Of a stretch of DNA of 12,517 nt, positions 1-9,226 are shown in pieces. Position 1 is the first letter of the stretch. The number at the start of each line of letters is the position of its first letter. A model generated the notes under the pieces. That model searched no databases and had not been told where the DNA came from. It saw only the letters and a program-made list of their open reading frames with translations. Made by a program: the position numbers and the translations under genes. This DNA comes from an uncultured Prevotellaceae bacterium (GTDB lineage: Bacteria; Bacteroidota; Bacteroidia; Bacteroidales; Bacteroidaceae), in assembly GCA_946187025.1 (NCBI GenBank), contig CAMHPM010000014.1, positions 1 to 12,517 on the forward strand. The letters are read 5' to 3'.

Positions 1-3000
1 TTCACCTCCTCAAGCATAGCTGCATCGACCACACTGACTGCCATGAGGGCTGTGATATCCTCGTCGATGACTTCGAAGTCGAGTGCCGTGGTGCCATAGA
101 GTGCACCGTTGAGCGTGAACTCGGCCTGTCCGTCGCTGTCGAGGGTGAGTGTGACGGCCTGCAACGAGTCGGTTCCGATGTTGGCTATCTTAGCCGACTG
201 GGTGCTTACACGCACCTTGCGGCCTGCAGCAGCCTCGGTTGGCAGGGCTGCAATGCGCACTGTGGTTGCATCGGCGTAAGCGATGTTGAGCGACTGTTCG
301 GTTGCAATGCTCTCTAGGCGCTTCTCCACCTCAATCTTCTGCTGGAAGGTAGAGGCCATCGGGATGCCCGCATAGCTCTCGACCAGGCTGGAGATGATGA
401 TGTATGCCTCGTCGTAGAGCGAGAGCTGGTCGGTTGCCACATATACCTTGGTGGTATATTGCTGGTCGCTGCCCTCGATGGCGGTCTCGAGCGTAGGGAA
501 GGTGATGTTGAGGTCGTCGATGAAGGTCTCGGCCCCACCCTTCACACCTTTTATATATATATTTTCGGTGGTGAGGGTAGATGGGTCCATATACTTGTCG
601 AACGTGATTTCGACTCCTCCGTCGATACTTCCTGTCTTCTCGAAGGCACGAGCCTTGACTACGTAAGGCTGCGACACTTGCTTCATGCCGATATTGACAT
701 CGAGCTGTGGAGGCGGAACAGGGAGCCAGTCGGAGTAGGTGGTCTCATAGCCTTCCTTCTCAAACTTGACCTGCCAAGTGCCCTGAGGCACATCCCATCC
801 ATACTCGCCTTGCTCGTCGGTGATGAGCGGGTTCTCCTGTCCGTAGTTCTCAGCATCCCACTTCACGATGTCTTCCTTCAGGTCGCCATACATGTCTTCG
901 TAGCGATGCTTGTAGTATGCAGTGGCGGTGACACCCTCGAGGCGGTTGCTCGACACACCTTCATATACATATCCCGACGGGTCGATGATAGGCTCGACCA
1001 CCGGATAAGGCAGCGAGAAGTCCCACTTAGCCTGGAGGGTCTCGGTGAAGTCGTAGTTGCAATTGACGTAAGAGTTCTTCTCACGCATTGCATGGCGCAG
1101 GTAGATGCGCGACTCTGCCTTGTTTTGCAGGAAGAGGTTTGTAGCAAAGTGTGTGATGTAGTTGGCAGCCAGACATATCTGGTCGATATTGTCGGCGAGC
1201 TGAGAGTAGAGTAGCATCTGGTCTTCCTTGTTCCAGTATCTGTAGGTCTGGGTTGCAGCCTCCAGGGCGCTGGTCACGAGGTCGAATGCAGCGATATAAC
1301 GCCATCCGTGGATGCGCATCTGCCGCTCGCTGAGCCATGCGAGAGCACGTGCCTGCGGGTCGTCGAGTCCGTCGCATGGCAGTATGCGGTCGCAGAACTG
1401 TTGCCAGTCGTTCTCGTCGCGAATGCCATAGTTGGCATACGAGAGGAGCTGGTTGCCTTCGCGCACGATTTCAGCCAGATTGTCCCAGTTGACTATGAGC
1501 TTCTGATAGATGTCAAGCAGTTTCTCGCAGCGCTCAACCTCTTGTTTTGCATAGTCAGACTCTTGGCCTTGATACATGCCCAGTTGGTTGAGCGTGTTCT
1601 GATAGATGGCCACAAGCCAGCGCTGATCGACCACAGGAGTTTCGGCTGCCATGATGTTGAGCAGTTCGTTGAGTCGGGCTATAACTGCCTTCAGTCCGTT
1701 CATCGAGAACATCTCGATACGCTGTTGCGAGATGCGCGACTTGACGCCCGGCGCTGCACTCTTGAGGTTCATGCCCCACAGCGCATCGGCCATATCGCCT
1801 ACAACGACAAACGAATCGTCGGCCTTGTAGTAGATGTAGATGGAGTCGGTGCCGGTAGTAGGCATCGCAACGGTATCGGTCCGGTAGGCACTGAGGTCGA
1901 TGCTCGATGGGGCGGCACAGAAGTAGGTCCATACGGAGCCATCCCCGCGGCTGATATCGAACGAGACAGGCTGAGCATCGGCAGCAAGCGGACGGGCATC
2001 GCGTGCAGGAGCATTGGCAAACTGGTCGTTGCGCGGCTTTGCATTGATGACAACCTGCGGTTGCAGTGTCTGCAGATAATCGAGGTCGATCTTTGGCGAT
2101 GCTTCGCTCTCGACTTCCACACGTACACCGATTGGCATGGTTTCGCCCGTGAACTTGCTATGAGCCACCCAGCGGTCGAGGTTTGGTATGTATTGTGCCG
2201 GCAGGGTTATCCACTCGTGGTTGTTGGTGAAAACACGGATGTCGCAACCGAGCACCTTGTCGGGGCTGTTGTTGGTGAGGTCGGCCGTAAAGACGAACTC
2301 TACGCCCGATGCAAACGAGTAGCTGCCCACGCTCGCCTTGCTGCGCTCGAGGTCGAAGAGGACATCGATGGTGCGGTTTACGAGCGGATTGAAGAACGTC
2401 ATATCGACGGTCTTGGCCTGGATGGCATCTTCGTTGTACTCCACGAAACGATATTCGGTGGTGTAGGTCTGCTCGTCGGAAGTATAAACCTTGCCATACA
2501 GACTGTGCATCGACATGTTGTAAGGCACATAGAGCCATGTGTCGAGCGACCAATATCCAGCCGAGTTGCTGGTTGTCTCGCCTATCCAGAATCCGTTATC
2601 ATAAACCTCGACACGTGAGTTGCGAGGTGCATTGCCGTCGATGTGGACCATGTTGGTCGATACGAGAGCCGGAGCCCAGATGGTGAGTGCGTTGGCTGTG
2701 AACGATGCAGTACCGATAGGCTGGGTGATGGTCTCGTCGTCGAGCTGGAAGGTGATATATGGATTTACGTTGTAGTTCCCGTATTCAATCGGGATGACGC
2801 AATATTTGATGAGTTTGGTGATATCCATATAGTCGTCGCCCAAAAGGACTGTAGTCTTTCCACCTTCGTGAAGTATCATGCCAGTATGTTCCTCGTCGAT
2901 GAGTTTACCGCCCTGCATGAGCGAACCCTCGACAAACTGTAGTGCAGGATTGTCGGGGATGTGGAGCTGCACGTTCTTCACGCGGTCCTTCACGTCGTCG

Positions 3001-5822
3001 CGGAAGTCGAGGCGTGCCGAGAAGGTGAGGTAGTTGCCGACAGTAGTGTTCGGACGGTTCACGTTGAACGCAGTGCTGCTACCTGTGTAGTAGAACTTGG
3101 TCTCGTCGAAGAACGGAACGACCACATTGCGCACTTCCACATTGCGGCTTGGCTCGACAACGATGGTGTTCTTAACATAATCCACACCCTCCTGAAGTCC
3201 GAGGCTGCCGAGCTGAGAGAGGTCGGCAATGCGGCTGAAGTAGTTGCTGTAGCCCATGGTGATGAGAGTGTATGTGCCAGGCAACACATGGAACCGGAAT
3301 GCGTTGGGATCTTCGGATGTGAGTTCAACCTCGTTGTCGGTGTTGATGATCAGATCCTTCGGGTCGAACATGTGGTAGTCAACACCTTTCTTGGCTTCTG
3401 GCACGAGGTTGCCCTTGCTGTCGTAGAGGTAGGACACCACTTCTGCATTGTCGGTCACAAGGAAGCGGGCATGGATGGTAGGACGCTCTCTCACTACCAA
3501 GTTGAGCGAAGGCGTGTTGCCCGTGCTCACCTTCAGTGTCTGCTGAGGTTGGTCGAGATAATACAACTGACTGTAGTCGGCTGGCAGCTGGGCTGTAATG
3601 CTCAGTTCGTCGCCGTTGTTAGCACCACTCATTATCTTGATAACACCATTGTCGGACGTGAAGGTGTTCAGAGCCTGACTGGTGGTGGTGTTGACAATAT
3701 CGTAGGTGAACGGGATATTTACCTTCAAGCCTTCGTCAGGTAGCAGTTCCTCGCCTGCATTGACTGCTTTGAAGAATGTAGTCGTGACAGGTATTTCTGC
3801 AACTGCAGTAGCAGGAGTGATGCTGGCAGTGAGCAGGAGATATGACTGGCCGTCTTCAACAAAGGTAGATGCCTGCTTCACATCGGGAGCAAAGTTGGCA
3901 AGCTTGTCGATGTCGGCCGGGTTGCTGTAGAGATGCATGAGCACATCGGGGTCGATGTTTATTGTCACTGCATTATAGCCAGGGACCACAAAGTCGATCT
4001 GGCCCTCGACTCCGATATTATCGAACGAACCTCTTCCATCGAGCGCAGTCAAGTCGCTATTGGTGTATTTCTTGACAAATGGGTCTTGATTGGCAAAGAT
4101 GAAGGTGCGTGTGGCACTATAGGCTGAGTAGGCTTTTTGCTTTATATCGTCAACCAGCTGCACTGCCAGGCGTGGCACATTGCGGTACTTAGGACTGACA
4201 GACACTGCATCGAACGGATATTTACATTCGATGAGGGTATCGAGCGGCTGATAATCAACAAGCGATGCAGGGTCGTCGATCCATGCATGTAAATACACGA
4301 TGTCGCCGGGAACGAGATCAGCCGGTCCTTCCGACCACGACGGGAAGTCGGTCATGACATTCTTGTCGGCATCGAGCCACTCTGACTTGATGGCCAATGT
4401 GGTGTTTGGAACGCTCTGCAAGTGAACTTCCTGTGCCACACACTTTGGAACCGATTCCGTTGTAACCTCAATCAGTTCCTCGTTCATGGTGATGAGGTCG
4501 GACTTGAGCAGTACCTTTCCTTTGTCGGTCTTGAAATAGACATTGTAGGTGGTGTTGCGTATGAGGTTAGGGAACGAGAAGAACTCCTTGCCACGCACGT
4601 AGTAGCGATATGTGCGTCCGCTCTTGGCATTCACCAGCTCGATGTATTCAGCATTTGCGGCATCGGGTGCAGTCACTTCGAGTGTGCAGAACTTGCTACG
4701 CAACGGCGAGATGGTGAAGTCTTTCCATCCGTCGGCCTTCTGATAGAGTTCGACCACCTGCTCGGGCACGAACATGATGGTTCCTTCAGGTATGCCCGCG
4801 AAAGCATTGGTACCGACGGTTGGCGGCACAAGTGCGTAGCAGTCGATGTATTGCAGCGAGCTACAATCCTGGAATGCATATCGGCCTATGTTGGTGATAC
4901 ATTCAGGCAGTTCCACCTCGACGAGGTTGGTATTTCCGCTCCATGTGTTGGACGGCACTTCGGTCACTCCGTCCACACGACTGAGGTCAACATAGAGCAG
5001 ATTCTTGAAATAGTCGGTGAAGTACCAGTCGGAAGATGTCATCCGTCCATCGACTGTGAGGTGTGTCACCTTTGCATATTCATCGCTCTTGTTGCCGCAA
5101 AGTCCGCGCATAGTATAATTGAGTGAGCTCGGATCGAAGAAATCGACAATCATCTCGCCTGCAGCGCTGTCCCACAAGTTGGTTGCAGGATTGAACGGAA
5201 CATCGGGCTCATACACAAACTTGGCGGTGATTGTGGCAGGATGACTTGGCATGAGGAACGACAGATTCTTCTGATCGCTCACGAGGTTGTCATCTTCATC
5301 AAACCATCCCACGAGACGGAATCCACTGTTGATGTATGGATATACGCTCCGGGTCGTACCTTCCTTCACTTTGCCGCTGGTGAAATCGAACGTAGCAGCA
5401 GCAACCGGCTCTGCCTTGATGCGTAGCATGAAGTCGCCTGTCATCTGCGGCTGTGCAGGGTTGCCTGGTGAATAGGTGTAGATGGCATATATCTTCACAT
5501 TGTGTGCCGGCATGGTAAATGAGTACGACGTCTCTTTCGAGAGCTCGTTGCCTTCAGCATCTTTCCAGCACTGGAAGTAGCAATCGTTGTGATTGTAGGC
5601 ATATACCCATACCTTACTGCCTTCGGAATATGAGTAACCATGTGCGCCGCCGAAACTGCCCGCACCGTTTGGGATGGCTTCACACGTCACGGTGTAGAGC
5701 GCAGAGCCAGCATCCTCGGGCCATGCGGGGTTGGGCGGGTTGTTGGGGTTGTAGTCGTCGGTCTGAGCCTGAGCACAGACTGCGAACAACACCATTATAG
5801 AATATAAAATATATCGTCTCAT
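1..5822 (-). CDS. Giant multidomain exported surface protein, C-terminus beyond window
   Basis: The frame opens at an ATG (5822) and stays open to the left edge: at least 1940 residues, no stop seen. Residues 1–19 form a signal peptide ending AQA before QTDD. Residues 43–115 and 131–204 are two similar β modules (pattern F..W.D…F.MP.H…I.A) resembling InlB-type/Flg_new repeats. Residues 250–365 are a short BspA-like LRR_5 block (NIGRYAFQDC, PPTVGTNAF). The middle is β-rich. Around 1050–1130 there is a Bap-like Ig module (VEVYDNGFWIGETTSNSAGYW). Residues 1350–1580 are predicted helical by eye. About 1615–1711 resembles a carboxypeptidase-regulatory-like domain (ITDEQGEYGWDVPQGTWQVKF). From 1712 on comes a Big_5/SbsA-like Ig module (EITFDKYMDPSTLTTENIYI). 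The start lies 10 bp after the stop of the upstream LRR gene, so co-transcription is likely. No Shine-Dalgarno is visible, as is usual in Bacteroidetes. A surface or adhesin role is inferred; the exact function is unknown. Confidence 0.85.
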   Translation of the reverse strand, partial: MRRYILYSIMVLFAVCAQAQTDDYNPNNPPNPAWPEDAGSALYTVTCEAIPNGAGSFGGAHGYSYSEGSKVWVYAYNHNDCYFQCWKDAEGNELSKETSYSFTMPAHNVKIYAIYTYSPGNPAQPQMTGDFMLRIKAEPVAAATFDFTSGKVKEGTTRSVYPYINSGFRLVGWFDEDDNLVSDQKNLSFLMPSHPATITAKFVYEPDVPFNPATNLWDSAAGEMIVDFFDPSSLNYTMRGLCGNKSDEYAKVTHLTVDGRMTSSDWYFTDYFKNLLYVDLSRVDGVTEVPSNTWSGNTNLVEVELPECITNIGRYAFQDCSSLQYIDCYALVPPTVGTNAFAGIPEGTIMFVPEQVVELYQKADGWKDFTISPLRSKFCTLEVTAPDAANAEYIELVNAKSGRTYRYYVRGKEFFSFPNLIRNTTYNVYFKTDKGKVLLKSDLITMNEELIEVTTESVPKCVAQEVHLQSVPNTTLAIKSEWLDADKNVMTDFPSWSEGPADLVPGDIVYLHAWIDDPASLVDYQPLDTLIECKYPFDAVSVSPKYRNVPRLAVQLVDDIKQKAYSAYSATRTFIFANQDPFVKKYTNSDLTALDGRGSFDNIGVEGQIDFVVPGYNAVTINIDPDVLMHLYSNPADIDKLANFAPDVKQASTFVEDGQSYLLLTASITPATAVAEIPVTTTFFKAVNAGEELLPDEGLKVNIPFTYDIVNTTTSQALNTFTSDNGVIKIMSGANNGDELSITAQLPADYSQLYYLDQPQQTLKVSTGNTPSLNLVVRERPTIHARFLVTDNAEVVSYLYDSKGNLVPEAKKGVDYHMFDPKDLIINTDNEVELTSEDPNAFRFHVLPGTYTLITMGYSNYFSRIADLSQLGSLGLQEGVDYVKNTIVVEPSRNVEVRNVVVPFFDETKFYYTGSSTAFNVNRPNTTVGNYLTFSARLDFRDDVKDRVKNVQLHIPDNPALQFVEGSLMQGGKLIDEEHTGMILHEGGKTTVLLGDDYMDITKLIKYCVIPIEYGNYNVNPYITFQLDDETITQPIGTASFTANALTIWAPALVSTNMVHIDGNAPRNSRVEVYDNGFWIGETTSNSAGYWSLDTWLYVPYNMSMHSLYGKVYTSDEQTYTTEYRFVEYNEDAIQAKTVDMTFFNPLVNRTIDVLFDLERSKASVGSYSFASGVEFVFTADLTNNSPDKVLGCDIRVFTNNHEWITLPAQYIPNLDRWVAHSKFTGETMPIGVRVEVESEASPKIDLDYLQTLQPQVVINAKPRNDQFANAPARDARPLAADAQPVSFDISRGDGSVWTYFCAAPSSIDLSAYRTDTVAMPTTGTDSIYIYYKADDSFVVVGDMADALWGMNLKSAAPGVKSRISQQRIEMFSMNGLKAVIARLNELLNIMAAETPVVDQRWLVAIYQNTLNQLGMYQGQESDYAKQEVERCEKLLDIYQKLIVNWDNLAEIVREGNQLLSYANYGIRDENDWQQFCDRILPCDGLDDPQARALAWLSERQMRIHGWRYIAAFDLVTSALEAATQTYRYWNKEDQMLLYSQLADNIDQICLAANYITHFATNLFLQNKAESRIYLRHAMREKNSYVNCNYDFTETLQAKWDFSLPYPVVEPIIDPSGYVYEGVSSNRLEGVTATAYYKHRYEDMYGDLKEDIVKWDAENYGQENPLITDEQGEYGWDVPQGTWQVKFEKEGYETTYSDWLPVPPPQLDVNIGMKQVSQPYVVKARAFEKTGSIDGGVEITFDKYMDPSTLTTENIYIKGVKGGAETFIDDLNITFPTLETAIEGSDQQYTTKVYVATDQLSLYDEAYIIISSLVESYAGIPMASTFQQKIEVEKRLESIATEQSLNIAYADATTVRIAALPTEAAAGRKVRVSTQSAKIANIGTDSLQAVTLTLDSDGQAEFTLNGALYGTTALDFEVIDEDITALMAVSVVDAAMLEEV

Positions 5823-5832
5823 AAAAGTGGTT

Positions 5833-8800
5833 TTACTTGTTCAACACTTTCTTTCCATTCTTAATCACGATGCCGCGATAGCTGTCGGCCACTCGCTGAC
5901 CTGCTACGTTGTATGTAGCTCCCTCGCCTTCAGAGATAGCTGGGGTGAGGCCGTCAACTGAGTTGATGGCGGTAGCGTCGGTCGGGTTGATGCTGATGTA
6001 GAAGCGGTTCTTGGCGGTGCCTTCCTCGGCAGAGAATGTATATTCACCCTGACTGAGGTCGGTAGTGATGCCAGTCTTTGTGTCGGTGAGGATGATGGTG
6101 CCTGCTGCGCTGCCTGCAGTAAGTGCTATGGTGTGGAGTCCTGCCTTGGCAATACGGACTGCAAGTTGCACGTTGCCATTGTCCTGCGGACGTTCGTTGA
6201 TTGCATATTGCACACCTGCACTCTCGGTCCAAAGCTGCGGCAGTGTTTCGTTCATAGCAAACATCTTGGCTGCATCACGGCCCGACTCGTAGGCAGCCTT
6301 GGCCTCTGGGTTGAAGACCACGCGGGTGCGGTCGGTGAGTTCGCCGTCGCTCAGGGTGATGTTATACACGAAGCGGTCGGTCCTGATGGCACGTCCTTCG
6401 CGCTTCACTTCGTTCACCTTCAGGTCGCGTGGGTTACGATAGGTCTGACGTCCACCCTTTCCGAAAGTAAGGTTCTCGCCACCTTGCACTGGGCGCTGTA
6501 CGAAGAATGCCTCGCCTGGGTTGAGGATGTAGTTGTCGTCAACCGGGCTGAATGCCACGTAGTTCTGGTTGTATGAGTTCCAGATGAGGAACGGTGCCTC
6601 GGTTTCGAGGTAACGTGTGTCGAAGTATGATGGGTATGGGTTGCCGATGAGGTTCCACGAGCGGTTCTGCTCAAATTCGCTTTCAAATTCGTCGAGCGGT
6701 GTCTTTACATCTTCGTTTGTGAAGAGTTTCTGACGGTTGAGCGAGTTCTTCAGTGCAGTGACGGTGAAGAATACCGGTGTGTTACTGTTGGCGTCTTTGT
6801 TGTAGCACTTCATGATGTAGCCACGTCCTGCCTGCAGCGTACCATCGGCCGGAATACTCTGCCATGTGTTGTCGAAGTTTTGTGCAGCGCGCTCAGCACC
6901 CGAGTATTCGCGGATTACCCATTGTGTGAGCGGGTCAACCGGAATGACGTCCTTCATCTCGACATCGAACGGGAAGCTGACGAACTGCCAGAGGTCGTTG
7001 CGCAGCATGAGGTTGATGGTCTGGTCCTCAGCACGCAGTTCTCCGTTCACGATGAGTGAGTTTGGATTATATATTGTGCGCCAGTTGTCGTAGTCGTAGT
7101 TGTAGTTGTTGTAGAATCGGCTCTCGTCGGCATAATACTTGGCAAATGGCGACATGTGCATCGAGAAGTCGTTGATGGCCAGCTTTGAACGCGAACTGAT
7201 GGTGAGGTTGCCACGCTGGTACTTCGTGTGTCCGAATCCGTCGTCGATCGACTCGTCGTTGTAGAGCAGACGTACGTTTGGATGGTAGTCGGCCACATTG
7301 TCTTCAGGACGGAGCACAAACTCAAACTCCTTGGTGATATATACATTCTCAGGCAGGTTGTCGGTGATGATACCCAGGTGGTTCTGGAACTCAAGCCATC
7401 CAGGGGTTGTCATATATTCCTGGAAGCTCCACAGCGGCACAAGCAGCTCGATGTTGCCGGCGTTGGAGGTTATGACCTGATTCTCAACTGTTGGAGGAAT
7501 GAGTGAATTGGCTGTGATGCGGGTAATGCCCGGACAGCTGGAGAATGGATATCCTGTGGCTTTGATGAGTGTGCTTGGCAGGGTTACATCGGTGAGTGCA
7601 GTGTTTGAGAATGCATAGTATTCGATTGTTTCGAGTCCTTCGTTCAGTTCTACGTCGGCAAGCTTTGAGCACGACTGGAATCCATACGATGAGATAGAGC
7701 GTACGGTGCTTGGCAAAGTGATTTTCTCGATGGAGGCACATCCGTAGAATGCTTCCTGACCGATGTTAACCAGTCCTTCGTGCAGGGTTACTGTCTTCAG
7801 GTTTACGTTCGACTCGAATGCCTCGTATGGTATTGTCTGCAACGTGCCTGGTATGTCAACCTCGTAGAGGTCGGAGTAGTAGAAGCAGTCGGAACCCATG
7901 CTGGCAAGATTGGCCGGCAATTTCACGTGGTGCAGGTTGTCACATGCACGCAGGCAGCTGCTTGGAAGCGATATCACACCGTCAGGAATAGATATGCTGG
8001 TGAGCGAGTCGCAGTTGCGGAAGTTTTCGCTGCCATTGAATGTAGTGAGAGCATCGGGCAGGATGAGGTCTTTCACACCTGTAGAATAGAAAGCACGGCT
8101 GCCGATGGTGGTGAGCGATGGTGGCAGGATGACGGTCTCTATCTGCCAGCGGTTGTAGAGTGCATCGTCAGGGATTTCTGCTATATCGAGTCCGCTGATG
8201 TCGAGTCGTACGAGGTTTGGCATCTGGCGTATCTGGTACCAGTCGTCTTCGTTGATAGTGCCCGAAGCGATGGTGAGCGAGTTGATTTGTGCGTATGTGC
8301 GGATTTCAGGCAGTGCATCGGCCACAACTATATATCCAAGTTCACCGTTGTCAACACCCGATACGGTCACGTCGCCGATGGTCTTCCAGTCGTCGGATAT
8401 CACACATTGGCTCTTGATATAGTCGGCTATGACATACTCCTTGAACGAAGCAGCCGGTACATACACTTTCAGTCGCTGGCTGTTCGAACCGTTGCTGGTG
8501 AGTTCGCCAGTTACCGTTGGAGGGGTTGCACTTTTGAAACGGATGGTGTGGTTCGACCAGTCAGAGAATGCATAGCGGTCAATCTTCTCGACCGATGCAG
8601 GCAGGGTCACCTCCTTCACATTGGGATAGCCGTAGAAGGCATATTCCTTGATGTAGCGCATCGACTCAGGCAGCACAATCTTGGTGGTTTTGTTCTGATT
8701 GTAGTAGTATGAACCATACCACGAAACCACCACATATTTCTTACCGTCTGTCTCCACGATGGCAGGTATGGTAAGTGTCTCCGGAGCCACGTCGGTGTTG

Positions 8801-8997
8801 AAGAAATACACGAACTCAGCCAGTCCGTTGTCGGAGAGGTGATAGCGCAAACCGTCGATTTCAACGGTGCTTGATGGGAACGACCACGATGCCATGTCGG
8901 TTTTCATCGCAGCTTCAATCAGTTCGGCATCAGACTGTGCCATCATCGGCAATGCAGTCAGACACATTGTCAAGATAGTAAAAGCAAATCTCTTCAT
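5833..8997 (-). CDS. BspA-like leucine-rich repeat (LRR_5) exported protein
   Basis: This is a complete 1054-residue protein. A signal peptide ends at about residue 20 (LPMMA before QSDAE). LRR_5/BspA repeats appear around residues 95–170 and again about 235–540, with the recurring pattern 'LP.sl..I...AF..c..L..v.LP' (for example SVEKIDRYAF, SLTTIGSRAF, GLVNIGQEAF, STVRSISSYGF). Residues about 550–1000 carry a module common in Bacteroidetes surface proteins, marked by WQFVSFPFDVEM (near 668), WNLIGNPYPSYFD (near 780) and LNPGEAFFVQRP. The last residues (YNVAGQRV…NGKKVLNK) resemble the short conserved tail of many Prevotella/Muribaculaceae exported proteins, related to but shorter than a type IX sorting domain. 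It is the first gene of a two-gene unit. BspA family members bind host matrix proteins or other bacteria; that role here is inference. The ATG at 8997 gives the signal peptide directly. Confidence 0.9.
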   Translation of the reverse strand: MKRFAFTILTMCLTALPMMAQSDAELIEAAMKTDMASWSFPSSTVEIDGLRYHLSDNGLAEFVYFFNTDVAPETLTIPAIVETDGKKYVVVSWYGSYYYNQNKTTKIVLPESMRYIKEYAFYGYPNVKEVTLPASVEKIDRYAFSDWSNHTIRFKSATPPTVTGELTSNGSNSQRLKVYVPAASFKEYVIADYIKSQCVISDDWKTIGDVTVSGVDNGELGYIVVADALPEIRTYAQINSLTIASGTINEDDWYQIRQMPNLVRLDISGLDIAEIPDDALYNRWQIETVILPPSLTTIGSRAFYSTGVKDLILPDALTTFNGSENFRNCDSLTSISIPDGVISLPSSCLRACDNLHHVKLPANLASMGSDCFYYSDLYEVDIPGTLQTIPYEAFESNVNLKTVTLHEGLVNIGQEAFYGCASIEKITLPSTVRSISSYGFQSCSKLADVELNEGLETIEYYAFSNTALTDVTLPSTLIKATGYPFSSCPGITRITANSLIPPTVENQVITSNAGNIELLVPLWSFQEYMTTPGWLEFQNHLGIITDNLPENVYITKEFEFVLRPEDNVADYHPNVRLLYNDESIDDGFGHTKYQRGNLTISSRSKLAINDFSMHMSPFAKYYADESRFYNNYNYDYDNWRTIYNPNSLIVNGELRAEDQTINLMLRNDLWQFVSFPFDVEMKDVIPVDPLTQWVIREYSGAERAAQNFDNTWQSIPADGTLQAGRGYIMKCYNKDANSNTPVFFTVTALKNSLNRQKLFTNEDVKTPLDEFESEFEQNRSWNLIGNPYPSYFDTRYLETEAPFLIWNSYNQNYVAFSPVDDNYILNPGEAFFVQRPVQGGENLTFGKGGRQTYRNPRDLKVNEVKREGRAIRTDRFVYNITLSDGELTDRTRVVFNPEAKAAYESGRDAAKMFAMNETLPQLWTESAGVQYAINERPQDNGNVQLAVRIAKAGLHTIALTAGSAAGTIILTDTKTGITTDLSQGEYTFSAEEGTAKNRFYISINPTDATAINSVDGLTPAISEGEGATYNVAGQRVADSYRGIVIKNGKKVLNK

Positions 8998-9056
8998 AAT
9001 GTTTCTGTTTTTTTGATGTTAATATTTATGTTTTATCGTTTATTGTCTTAAAGAAT

Positions 9057-9098
9057 ATCCATCTTTCCTGCAATTGCATCCATCTTTCCTACATTTGC
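9057..9098. repeat. Two tandem 21-bp imperfect repeats in the LRR operon leader
   Basis: The unit beginning ATCCATCTTTCCT occurs at 9057–9077 and again immediately after at 9078–9098, with 2 mismatches in 21 positions. If transcription starts near 9156, the repeats lie in the 5' untranslated leader of the LRR operon. Read on the minus strand, each copy contains AGGAAAGATG, which looks like a ribosome-binding sequence plus ATG. From the first ATG (9083) an 11-codon frame (MDAIAGKMDIL) ends at TAA (9050–9048). Whether it is translated is unknown. Confidence 0.75.
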
Positions 9099-9161
9099 TC
9101 CCAGGCATCTCTTTTTTCATTCTACGCATATACATAAGCACGCATAAGTGTGGGAACGCCG

Positions 9162-9196
9162 CAAATTTACAAAATAAAAGCCACACCCGCGTTGTC
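9162..9196 (-). promoter_or_regulatory. Probable promoter of the BspA-like operon
   Basis: On the minus strand TAAATTTG (9169–9162) matches the Bacteroidetes −7 consensus TAnnTTTG exactly. No good TTTG −33 box lies at the usual distance. Instead a copy of the motif ATGACAAC (minus strand) lies about 22 bp upstream, where the −33 box should be. Initiation would fall around 9155–9157 and give a leader of about 160 nt before the ATG at 8997. The weak −33 plus the repeat suggests dependence on an activator; this is inferred from motif positions only. Confidence 0.5.
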
Positions 9197-9226
9197 ATTT
9201 TTTTAAATTCTGTTGTCATTTTCTTA
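9191..9226. repeat. Direct repeat, 21-bp period, at the −35 region of the LRR operon promoter
   Basis: GTTGTCATTTTTTTA at 9191–9205 recurs as GTTGTCATTTTCTTA at 9212–9226, with one mismatch in 15 and a start-to-start distance of 21 bp (two helical turns). A further inverted GACAAC follows at 9230–9235. Two same-face direct repeats ending just upstream of a promoter core are a typical activator arrangement; LytTR-type regulators use such spacing. The identity of any regulator is not visible in this window. Confidence 0.6.

Noticed and set aside
459..4127. Long plus-strand open frames (for example 459–1214, 1308–2618, 2961–3743)
   Set aside because: They lie antisense to the giant exported protein, whose minus-strand frame is continuous with recognisable domains. 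Their products show no signal, motif or family likeness.
5773..5775. Lipobox cysteine in the giant protein (FAVC, Cys16)
   Set aside because: Val at −1 is a poor lipobox, and AQA before QT gives a normal signal peptidase I site.
9057..9226. CRISPR-like array from the 21-bp repeats
   Set aside because: There are only two copies of each of two different units, with no spacers of regular length and no cas genes.
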